Part shown: one piece after another, positions 11,801-23,800 of the stretch | Position numbering within the stretch: the stretch's first letter is position 1 | How the letters are laid out: every line of letters begins with the position of its first letter | From: Theristus sp. LFF4_11 | Lineage: Eukaryota; Nematoda; Chromadorea; Monhysterida; Xyalidae | Assembly: GCA_030248135.1 (NCBI GenBank) | Contig: JASANC010000806.1 | Coordinates: forward strand, 1 to 64,000 | DNA length: 64,000 bases | Reading direction: 5' to 3' | Program-made: the position numbers and the translations under genes | The notes under the pieces: model-generated | The model's input: the letters and a program-made list of their open reading frames with translations, nothing else | Database searches by the model: none | Told to the model about the DNA's origin: nothing

Positions 11801-14800
11801 GAAGGTTCAGAAGGAACAACAGAATCACTGAATGTTTCGTGGGCTCCGCCGTCTTTGAAAACCTTTGAGACCTGCCAACGAATGACTACAAATTTATTTA
11901 AAAAATCTTATCTTCCAGACAACGGGAAAATATACAGGGTGTACTAAAATAACTACAACGGGATTGCTTAACAACCACCTTGTCGTGTTCGGTTCTGCAT
12001 TTTGGCAGCAAATTTGGAACACTGCTTGACAATGTTCTGACATTGATTGTGTTCACATCTATCTTCTATCTTCTATTATACTAATAATGCAATTTGTCTG
12101 TCTGTCCCTGTCATTTTCATGAAATTTGAATTGGCGCTCATTTTTGCTATTTAAGAAAACTTCATCTCAATTTCCTTAACCTGTTTTTATTAATGCCAGT
12201 TGAGATTGTTTTTTCAAAACGTCTCTCTTCATATAGCTGAAGTCATCATGATACTCTTTGGTCAACAGAGACAGTTCAGCGCAGCGTATGCAAATGGAAG
12301 CGTGGCTGATCAAAACTTGATGATCGACTGGAAAGATGTAACAAAACCGTCTGTGAAAAAAGTTTGAACTTTTTTGTTTTTAAACATCGGGTTGCAAAAC
12401 GCGCATCGACATCGGCATTGCAAGTTGCACTTTGGATTCAAAACAAGTAAATTTCATTGAAATTGATACTCCATGTTTCATTTTCAAATTGATACTCCAT
12501 GGTTATGAGCGATAATTTCAACGTAACGCACGATGGGCAACTGGCAATTGTTGCTGCTCAAAACTTGACGAGCGACTGCGAAAGATGTAACAAAACCGTC
12601 TCTGAAAAAAAAGTTTTTTAATTGGGTCGAAATGGTATTTACCATTCATTTTCACTTCGCAAAATGTTTGGGTCATGTTGGGGTAAACGGGTAAAAAGAG
12701 GCAATGACTGCAAAACGAAATTATAAACGTCACTTTTTTGTTTCTTCTATTCATTTTCACTTTGCAAAAAAGGCTTGGCTTAGGTAAACGGGTAAAAGAA
12801 GCATTAGCTTTTTAAAACGGGTAATTGAAAAAAACGTTAATTTTTATGTTTTTATTCAATCTTACTTCACATACAAAAAGGCTTGACTTAGGTTAAGATG
12901 AACGGGTAAAAATAGCAAAATCATAAACTTCGCATTTTTACTTTGCAAAAAAGGCTTGGCTTAGTAAACGGGTAAAAGAAGCATTAGCTTTTTAAAACGG
13001 GTATTTTTTATGAAAAAACGTTAATTTTTATATTTTTCATTCAATCTTGCTTCACATACAAAAAGGCTTGACTTAGGTTAGGGTGAAAGGGGAAAAATAG
13101 CAAAATCATAAACTTCGCATTTTCACTTTACAAAAAAGGCTTGGCTTAGGTAGCAAAATCATAAACTTCGCATTTTTACTTTGCAAAAAAGGCTTGGCTT
13201 AGTAAACGGGTAAAAGAAGCATTAGCTTTTTAAAACGGGTATTTTTTATGAAAAAACGTTAATTTTTATATTTTTCATTCAATCTTGCTTCACATACAAA
13301 AAGGCTTGCCTTAGGTTACGGTGAACGGGTAAAAATAGCAAAATCATAAACTTCGCATTTTTTATTTAAATACATTAAAAAAATATTGCATTGTAGGCGA
13401 CTTCACGGCAGCTCAAGGTAAATTTTCTTCAGGGTTATTATTCAGTAAACGTTACTGTTTTTTTTCTTTCTAAGTCAATGCCACTTCACCAAAAAGGCTT
13501 GGCATTGATTAAGCCACATACGCTCGGGTCAATTGGCTATCTATCTATCATCATAATACTAAGATAATAGTGGTGTCCGTGTCACTTTTTTGCAATTTGA
13601 ATTGGCGCTTTTTTTGCTATTTAAGATAGCTAAATCTCAATTTCTTAACCTATTATTAATAATGCAAATCATTTTCTCAAAAACGTTACTCTGTACTGCA
13701 AATCATTTTCTCAAAAACGTTACTCTGTACTGCGAAGTCATCATGATACTCTTTGGTCATCCGCGACAGCGCCTTAACATACGATCGACAATTAATGGCA
13801 ATTGTTGCTGTTCAAACTGACCGAAAGCGAAAGATGACAGAAAACCAACTATGAAGAATCATTGCAATTGTTTTTTTTAATCAGGTTGCAAAACGACATC
13901 GAAATTGCAAGTGCACATTGCACTTTGCTTTCAAGACAATATTTTTCATTATCATTTGGTTAAACAGTTATTGCATGAGAACGTTTTCAAAAACAGAAAA
14001 ATGTTGAAAAGTTATTGCTTAAGACTTTTTCAAAAACAGAGAAGTTTTATCTAAACAACTCAACTAAAAAAATTAATTGCAAAATCAAATAAACGGGGTT
14101 TGTTAGTGAAGTGCGTGATAAACTAAAAATCTGATTAGAAAGCAAGATGGCTTTCAAAGCAGTTATTTGTTCATTTTCACTTTGCGAAAAGGCTTGGCTT
14201 ATATGTTAGGATATACGTTAAGGTATAAAAACAGTTTTTTTTAATGTTTTTTTATTTAAACGTCATTTTTTACATTTTTTGTTAACTTTTTTGTATTGTC
14301 ACTGTACAAAAAAGGATTGGCTTGGAGCAGGGTGAACGGGTAAAAAACAACAGCAAAATCATAAACTTCGCATTTTAAATTTGTTTTTAACACGCGGGTT
14401 AAATTAGAAATGTGTCAATTTCAAAACCAAAATTTCAAAATTAAAATTACATTACATTCAAAAACGATTTTTATAAAATTATACTTTTTGTCGTTTCAAT
14501 TCAACTAACTTTAAAATCGTTTTACATATTTTTAACGGAAACAGCAATTAACCATTGGTGATTTAAAAAGATTGTTTTTAACTTTAAAAGGGAATGCAGT
14601 AAAGATTGTGTTCCGGATCAGAAGATTGTTTTTGATCATTTGAACGCGAACGACTAAAGCAGCTCAAAATCAAAATGCAATGCATTTTTAGCACGGTTCA
14701 AAAGGCCAAAATCCACTAAAAAATAATAATTGTATTATCAGCTAACCGTGCCGTAGGCACGGGTCAATTGGCTAGTCATCATCATAATACTAAGATAATA

Positions 14801-17800
14801 GTGGTGTCCGTGTCACTTTTTTGCAATTTGAATTGGCGCGTATTTTTGGTATTTAAAAAAATGCATCTCAATTTTTTAACCTGTTATCAATGCCGATTAT
14901 TTTCTCAAAAAACGTCACTTTTCTCTGCGAAGTCATCATGATTCTTTTTGGTTATTCGCGCCAGCGCCTTAACATGCGATTGACAATTAATGGCAATTGT
15001 TGCTGTTCACAAGTTGATGACCGGAAGCGGGTTGCAATTGTTTTAAAAAATCGGGATGCAAAACGACATCGACATTGGCATTGCATGTGCACTCTGCGCA
15101 TTGCTTTCAAGACATCTTTCATTATCATTTGGTTGAAAAGTTTTTGCCTGAGAACTTTTTTAAACGGGGTTTGTTATGGCTTTCAGAGCGATTATTTAGA
15201 AAAAGCGATTTTTTCCAAATTTGACATTTTTTCAATGCGTGTCAAATACAAAAACGCAAAAATAAAGTTGTATTTAAATGACTATTTAAATGGGTGTTGA
15301 AAAACGTTTCTTTTGTTTCCCCATTCACTTTCACTTTGCAAAAAGGCTTGGCTTAGATATTAGGGTATATGAAACGGGGTTTGTTAATGAAGTGGGTGAT
15401 TGACTAAAAATCTGATTGGAATGAAGGCGGGTAATTTGGAAAAAAGCTTTTTTTTAATTTGACATTTTTTTTCAATACGTGTCACTCAAAAAAGGATTGG
15501 CTCAGGGCAGGGTGAACCGGTAAAAACCTAACAGCAAAATTCGCATTTCAAATTTGTTTTCAAAACGCGGGTGTTTAGTTTAAAAAATGTGTCAATTTCA
15601 AAAACAAAAATTCAAAACTACAATTACAAATTACATTCAAAAACGATTTTTATAAAACGTTATTTTTGTCGTTTCAATTCAATTAACGTTAATTGAATTT
15701 TCATATTTTAACAGGAACGGCAATTGACCATTGGCAATTAAAAAAGATTTAAATGGGAATTTTAAAAGGGAAGCAGTGAAATTGTGTTCTTGATCAGAAG
15801 ACTGTTTTTATAATTTAAACGGGAACGACTAAAGCAGCTCAAAATCAAAATGCAATACATTTTTAATCCGGGTCGTGGGCGAGCACGGTTCAAAAAATCA
15901 AAATCCACTCAAAAATAACAATTATATTTATCAGCTAACCGTGCCGTAGGCACGGGTCAATTGGCTAGTTATACTAAAAATGCAATTTGTCTGTCTGTCC
16001 GTCACACTTTTGAATTGGCGCCCATTTTTGGCTATTTTTGCTACTTTTGCTATTTAAGAAAGCTTCATCTCAATCTCAATCTCAATCTATTTTTAATACC
16101 GGTATCACTTGAAGTTGTTTACACAAAACGCCGCTCTTCACAGTTGAAAGTCATCATGATACCACGGTTTTCAAATTGATACTCCATGGTTATGAGCGAT
16201 AATTTCAACGCAACGCACGATGGGCAAATGGCAATTGTTGCTGCTCAAAACTTGACGAACGACTGCGAAAGATGTAACAAAACCGTCTTTGAAAAAAGTT
16301 AGTTTTTTTTTAATTGGGTAGCAATGGTATTTACCATTCATTTCCACTTTGCAAAAGGCTTGGGTTATGTTAGAGTAAACGGGTAAAAAGAACAATGACT
16401 GTAAAACGAGACTTAAAAACGTCACTTTTTTGTTTCTGCTACTCATTTTCACTTAGCAAAAAAGGCTTGGCTTAGGTAAACGGGTAAAAAAAGCATCTAT
16501 ATTATTAAATTTACAAAGTGTCTGTGCGTGGCACTTTTTTGCAATTTGAATTGGCGCCCTTTTTTGCTACAAGAAAACTCCATCTCAATTTCCTTAACCT
16601 ATTTTTTTATTAATGCCAGTTGAGATTGTTTTCTCAAAACGTCGCTCTTCATATAGCTGGAGTCATCATGATACTCTTTGGTCAACAGCGACAGTTCAGC
16701 ACAGCATTGGCAAATGGAAGCGTGGCTGATCAAAACTTGATGATCGACTGGGAAAGATGTAACAAAACCGTCTTTGAAAAAAGTTTGAACTTTTTTGTTT
16801 TTAAAAATCGGGTTGCAAAACGCACATCGACATCGGTATTGCAAGTTGCACTTTGGATTCAAAACAAGTAAATTTCATTGAAATTGATACTCCATGGTTA
16901 TGAGCGATAATTTCAACGTAACGCACGATGGGCAACTGGCAATTGTTGCTGCTCAAAACTTGACGAGCGACTGCGAAAGATGTAACAAAACCGTCTTTGA
17001 AAAAAGTTAGTTTTTTAATTTGGTCGAAATGGTATTTACCATTCATTTTCACTTTGCAAAATGTTTGGGTCATGTTGGGGTAAACGGGTAAAAAGAAGCA
17101 ATGGCTGCAAAACGAAATTATAAACGTCACTTTTTTGTTTCTTTTATTCATTTTCACTTTAGAAAAAAGGCTTGGCTTATGTTAGGGTAACCGGGTAAAA
17201 GAAGCATTAGCTTTTTAAAACGAGTATTTTTTAATGAAAAAAACGTTAAGTTTTATATTTTTTATTCAATCTTGCTTAACTTACAAAAAGGCTTGACTTA
17301 GGTTAGGGTGAACGGGTAAAAATAGCAAAATCATAAACTTTGCATTTTCACTTTACAAAAAAGGCTTGGCTTAGGTAAACGGGTAAAAAAGCATTAGCTT
17401 TTTAAAACAGGTAAATGAAAAAAAACGTTAGTTTTGATATTTTTTATTCAATTTTACTTCACTTACAAAAAGGCTTGACTTAGGTTAGGGTGAACGGATA
17501 AAAATAGCAAAATCATAAACTTCGCAGTTTCACTTTACAAAAAAAGGCTTGGCTTAGGTAAACGGGTAAAAAAGCATTAGCTTTTTAAAACGGGTAAATG
17601 AAAAAAACGTTAGTTTTTATATGTTTTATTCAATTTTACTTCACTTACAAAAAGGCTTGCCTTCGGTTATGGTAAACAGGTAAAAATAGCAAAATCATAA
17701 ACTTCGCATTTTTTCTTTATTTAAATACATTAAAAAATATTGTATTGTAGGCGACTTCACGGCAGCACAAGGTAAATTTTCTTCAGGGTTATTATTCAGT

Positions 17801-20800
17801 AAACGTTACTGTTTTTTCTTTCTAAGTCAATGCCACTTCACCAAAAAGGCTTGGTATTGATTAAGCCACATACGCTCGGGTCAATAGGCTAGTTAGCTTT
17901 TTAAAACGGGTAATTGAAAAAAACGTTAATTTTTATCTATTATCTATTATACTAAAATAGTTACTGTGTGAGCTGACTGATTAAGTAAGTCTGTTCACAT
18001 TTTCGGTTCAAAGCATTTTTTTTAGTTTGAACCTATTTTGCTATTTAAGTCATCATCTGCTAAAAACTTTACTCCATTTTCTAATGACGATGTTCTTACT
18101 CCATTTCTAATGACAAGGCAATGTTCAAATCGTCATTCCACATGACTTCGTCATCATGATGCCTTTTGCTCATTAGCAACAACTTACATACAATGGGCAA
18201 ATAGCAATTTTGGTGCTCAAAATTTTATAATCGACTGCAAAAGATGAAATAAAAACCGTCTCGATCTGGAACGCTCAAGTGCTACAACGACAAGCGAGAC
18301 AATCGTAAGAATTGCAAGAACTCGCATTGTCGTCATTTAAACTCTAAAGGCTTGGCTTAGGTTAGAGTAAGCGGGAAAAAGTTTCAAAACAAAAGCTGGC
18401 ATTTTGCAACAATTATTTAGAAGTGTAGTCTTTTTTTATCTTTTACACACTAAAAGGGTTAGCTCAGATAAGGGTTTTGCAATGTGTATTCAGAAAAAGT
18501 GTTTTTTCATCATTTACACTCCGTCGACAAGAAATTCCAGTTCCACAAGGAATAGATTGCAGCATCAACAAAGATGTGGCCACGATCGATGGCGAAGCAG
18601 TAGAACGGTCTACATATAATCGATCAATTTTTAACGGGAATGACAGCGACATTGAAAAAGCTAATAAATGACAATTAATTTTGATTCTTTAAAAGGGAAC
18701 GTCAGTTGTTTGTTGCTGACTAAAAAAAGATTGTTTTTCATATTGTTGACAAAAAGCGCGCCTTAAAACTGAAAATACTGTGATTTTCAAAAAAGTAGGA
18801 GCGTCGAGTGCTTCAAGAATAAACGATCATTTCTATGGTTAATCAACAACAATCGGTTAAAGCAGCTCAAAATGAAAATGCAATGCATGTTTAGTCCGGG
18901 TCGTGGGTAAGGTCAAAAGGCTAAACTCCATTCAAAAATAACAGTTGTATTCAACAGCTAACCGTGCCGTAGGCACGGGTCAATTGGCTAGTTACTACTA
19001 AATTTACAATTTGTCTGTCTGTCCGTCACACTTTTGAATTGGCGCCCATTTTTGGCTATTTTTGCTACTTTTGCTATTTAAGAAAGCTTCATCTCAATCT
19101 CAATCTCAATCTATTTTTAATACCGGTATCACTTGAAGTTGTTTACACAAAACGCCGCTCTTCACAGTTGAAGTCATCATGATACCACGGTTTTCAAATT
19201 GATACTCCATGGTTATGAGCGATAATTTCAACGCAACGCACGATGGGCAAATGGCAATTGTTGCTGCTCAAAACTTGACGAACGACTGCGAAAGATGTAA
19301 CAAAACCGTCTTTGAAAAAAGTTAGTTTTTTTTAATTGGGTAGCAATGGTATTTACCATTCATTTCCACTTTGCAAAAGGCTTGGGTTATGTTAGAGTAA
19401 ACGGGTAAAAAGAACAATGACTGTAAAACGAGACTTAAAAACGTCACTTTTTTGTTTCTGCTACTCATTTTCACTTAGCAAAAAAGGCTTGGCTTAGGTA
19501 AACGGGTAAAAAAAGCATTAGCTTTTTAAAACGGGTAATTGAAAAAAACGTTAATTTTTATAATTTTTATTCAATCTTACTTAACTTACAAAAAGGCTTG
19601 ACTTAGGTTAGGGTGAACGGGTAAAGATAGCAAAATCATAAACTTCGCATTTTCACTTTACAAAAAAGGTTTGGCTTAGGTAAACGGGTATAAGAAGCAT
19701 TAGCTTTTTAAAACGGGTAATTAAAAAAAACGTTAATTTTTATGTTTTTTAATCAATCTTACTTCACATACAAAAAGGCTTGACTTAGGTTTTGGGTGAA
19801 CGGGTAAAAATAGCAAAATCATAAACTTCGCATTTTCACTTTACAAAAAAAGGCTTGGCTTAGGTAAACGGGTAAAATCGATCTTACTTCACTTACAAAA
19901 AGGCTTGACTTAGGTTAGGGTGAACGGGTAAAAATAGCAAAATCATAAACTTCGCATTTTCACTTTACAAAAAAGGCTTCGCTTATGTTAGGGTAAACGG
20001 GTAAAAGAAGCATTAGCTTTTTAAAACGAGTAATTGAAAAAACGTTAATTTTTATACTTTTTATTCAATCTTACTTCACTTACAAAAAGGCTTGACTTAG
20101 GTTGGGGTGAACGGGTAAAAATAGCAAAATCATAAACTTCGCATTTTCACTTTATAAAAAGGCTTCGCTTATGTTACGGTAAACGGGTAAAAGAAGCATT
20201 AGCTTTTTAAAACGGGTAATTGAAAAAAAACGTTAATTTTTATATTTTTTATTCAATTTTACTTCCCTTACAAAAAGGCTTGCCTTAGGTTACGGTGAAC
20301 GAGTAAAAATAGCAAAATCATAAACTTCGCATTTTTTATTTATTTAAATACATTAAAAAATATTGTATTGTAAGCGGCTTCACGGCAGCACAAGGTAAAT
20401 TTTCTTCAGATTGGTTATTCAGTAAACGTTACTGTTTTTTTTCTTTTTAATTCAATGCCACTTCACCAAAAAGCTTGGCATTGATTAAGCCACATACGCT
20501 CGGGTCCATTGGCTAGTCTATATTATTAAATTTACAAAGTGTGTGTCTGTGGCACTTTTTTGCAATTTGAATTGGCGCCCTTTTTTGCTACTTAAGAAAA
20601 CTCAATCTCAATTTCCTTAACCTATTTTTTTAATAATGCCAGTTGAGATTGTTTTCTTATAACGTCGCTCTTCATAGCTGCAGTCATCATGATACTCTTT
20701 GGTCAACAGAGACAGTTCAGCGCAGCGTAGGTAAATGGAAGCGTGGCTGATCAACACTTGATGATCGACTGGGAAAGATGTAACAAAACCGTCTTTTAAA

Positions 20801-23800
20801 AAAGTTTGAACTTTTTTGTTTTTAAAAATCGGGTTGCAAAACGCACATCGACATCGGCCTTGCAAGTTGCACTTTGGATTGAAAACAAGTAATTTCATTG
20901 AAATTGATACTCCATGTTTCATTTTCAAATTGAGCGATAATTTCAACGTAACGCACGATGGGCTACTGGCAATTGTTGCTGCTCAAAACTTGACGAGCGA
21001 CTGCGAAAGATGTAACAAAACCGTATTTGAAAAAAGTTAGTTTTTTAATTGGGTCGAAATGGTATTTACCATTCATTTTCACTTTGCAAAATTTTTGGTT
21101 CATGTTGGGGTAAACGGGTAAAACTTCAATGACTGCAAAACGAAATTATAAACGTCACTTTTTTGCTTCTTCTATTCATTTACACTTTAGAAAAAAGGCT
21201 GGCTTATGTTAGGGTAACCGGGTAAAAGAAGCATCAGCTTTTTAAAACGGGTATTTTTTTAATGAAAAAACGTTAATTTTTATATTTTTTATTCAATCTT
21301 ACTTAACTTACAAAAAGGCTTGACTTAGGTTAGGGTGAACGGGTAAAAATAGCAAAATCATAAACTTCGCATTTTCACTTTGCAAAAAAGGCTTGGCTTA
21401 GGTAAACGGGTAAAAGAAGCATTAGATTTTTAAAACGGGTAATTGAAAAAAAACGTTAGTTTTTATGTTTTTATTCAATCTTACTTCACATACAAAAAGG
21501 CTTGACTTAGGTTAGGGTGAACGGGGAAAAATAGCAAAATCATAAACTTCGCATTTTCACTTTACAAAAAAGGCTTGGCTTCGGTAAACGGGTAAAGCTT
21601 TGTAAAACGGGTAAATGAAAAAAACGTTAGTTTTTATATTTTTTATTCAATTTTACTTCACTTACAAAAAGGCTTGCCTTCGGTTAGGGTAAACGGGTAA
21701 AAATAGCAAAATCACAAACTTCGCATTTTTTATTTATTTAAATACATTAAAAAATATTGTATTGTAGGCGACTTCACGGCAGCACAAGGTAAATTTTCTT
21801 CAGGGTTATTATTCAGTAAACGTTACTGTTTTTTCTTTCTAAGTCAATGCCACTTCACCAAAAAGGCTTGGCATTGATTAAGCCACATACGCTCGGGTCA
21901 ATAGGCTAGTTTTGTTTAAAAACTCCAAAATTTTCAAGACAAGATTAAATATCTGATGAATCCATGCTTTTTTATCAAGCGAACCAGAAGAACCCAGGAA
22001 AAACAAATTTCGCGTTTGGTCATGGGCAGTTCAACTTTGCAGTCTTAGTTGGTAACTTTTCTTCAAGCAATTTGGTTCAATCCTTAAACACAAAACCAAA
22101 AAAAGATAAACTGAAACTGTGTGACGTTTTCATAAAATAAAAAAACAAATAAAACTGAAAACTCAACAGCATAACACATATTACTCGGCTAACATTTCTT
22201 AAGCAGTGTTTTGAGTTTTGAGAAATTCTCAGTCGCAGACAATTTGAAGCATAACAACGTGCAATTCGCCTGGTAAGCGTATACCGCGGGCCCCCAGGCT
22301 CGTCAGTATGACAAGGCCCGGGCTGCACAGCCCAATCAAACATGATGACCAGCGCAGACGGATGTTATGTCTGGCTGAAACATCAGCGAAACAGTGGATC
22401 ACACAAGACAAACCAGACGCGGGACAGAGTTGTCCACAGCAGTACTGGTGCTTGTGTGCTGTTGTATAACAAAGTGCAACAGACAATCCGTCGACAGACA
22501 ATTTGAAGCATATTCGAGAATGTGTTACCAGAGTTTTTTTTGCAATACCCTGCAGATAACGTAATCGGTAGTTTATCAACGTTCTGTTTTGTCAATCGAT
22601 GACACACCTTTGCATTGGTCGTCTTGTTTGTTGGCAGTAGACGCACAAACGCAGCGCTCATTTTCACCGCAGATGCTGCCATAGAGGCAAGATGGAGGGC
22701 CACCCAAACGACACACGCCGTCAATGAAGCCTGTTGTTCATGAAAATGGATGCAGAGTTGCTTTGTGAGTATTAAACAAAACAGCAAAAAAACGTTTGAG
22801 CGAGTTTTTTGCACGTTGCTTCACGATGGATATTGGATAATTCAATCCAAGTCAATCAGCTGGTTTGCTGCACTGTGAAAACTATGAAATGTGGCTGAAT
22901 TTTTTAACCGAACAATCCCAGAACCATAGTTGTTTTAGTCCGGATGATTTTGGTGGGGCGCTGTAAGTATCTAGATGTCTGAAGCAAATTTTAAAATTTA
23001 GGTAGGTATATTGTATCTTTCTCATTCGCACGAAAAGATAATAGGTAGGTATGTACAGTTGGAGGAAAATAGGTATGGAGAGCTGGGGCGGGGGGGGGGG
23101 GGGGTTGAACTTATGTGGGAGTGGGCAAGAGGTCAATAAATGGGCAAAACATTTTTTGAAGCGAATTGATGTTTTTTAAACGTTTAATATTTTTAGTTTC
23201 AAAGTTAACGAAACAAGAGGGAACATGCAAACTGCATGAAGATAGTTTTTATGCATATGTTTTATGCGTCCTTTACAACACACAGTCGACAAAGAACAAT
23301 AAAAACAGAACATAAAACTGCATAAAACGGCATAAAAACTGTTTTCCCAGTGCATGTGTTGCTTTAGTAAAAAAAACAACTGAACTATAACATGTGTTGT
23401 TTTCTAGTTTGGGTGGTGTTGCGCCTGTGGCAGTTGGGCAATGGCACATTCCATCGACACACTCGCTGCCACCTGTACAAAATTCACCGTTGGCGCACGA
23501 AGCATTTGGTTGCGCTGAAATTGAAAAAAATAGGGAACAGAAGATTCACAAAGAATGCTAAATGTTTGTCAGGCACCGTCTCTGATGATCTGAGAACGAC
23601 TGGCTGGTATCACGGTTGTTGTTGTTTTACCACACGGGATATCAACTACCCTCCCCCCCCCAGCTGTATGTCGCCGTCGTCGTGTTTCTAATCTTTATTG
23701 CTCATAAATTGTGCTATGCTGTTCAAGAAAGTCTTCCTAGTTTACTCCAATTTTTCTGCAGCATTGTAGTTAGAAAATGCTAAATGCGACGACAACGTTC

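Larger units (their letters stand above)
12058..21909 (+). mobile_element. 9.85-kb array of nested and head-to-tail Helitrons
   Basis: The array starts TCTATCTTCTATC directly after A and ends GGCTAG directly before T. It is built of at least eight units that start TCTAT-type and end in one of two 3' tails: a hairpin ACCGTGCCGTAGGCACGG followed by GTCAATTGGCTAG, or ACATACGCTCGGGTCAATTGGCTAG-type ends. A hairpin about 10 nt before a CTAG terminus and A^T insertion without duplication are Helitron hallmarks. I saw no Rep/helicase coding, so these are non-autonomous. The similar minus-strand open frames that recur in it are repeat-borne. Confidence 0.88.

Noticed and set aside
14890..15300. 136-codon plus frame in a Helitron unit
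   Set aside because: Sits wholly in repeat sequence, broken in the sister unit at 13590-13820; no family signal.
16801..17157. 118-codon minus frame (MKMNKRNKKVTF...) recurring at 12518, 16171 and 30050
   Set aside because: Recurs only because it lies in copies of the same non-autonomous Helitron; differing lengths and frameshifts between copies, no known domain.
12860..21700. An interstitial telomere array
   Set aside because: TTAGGTTAGGG occurs only once per ~180-bp Helitron repeat unit, not in tandem.
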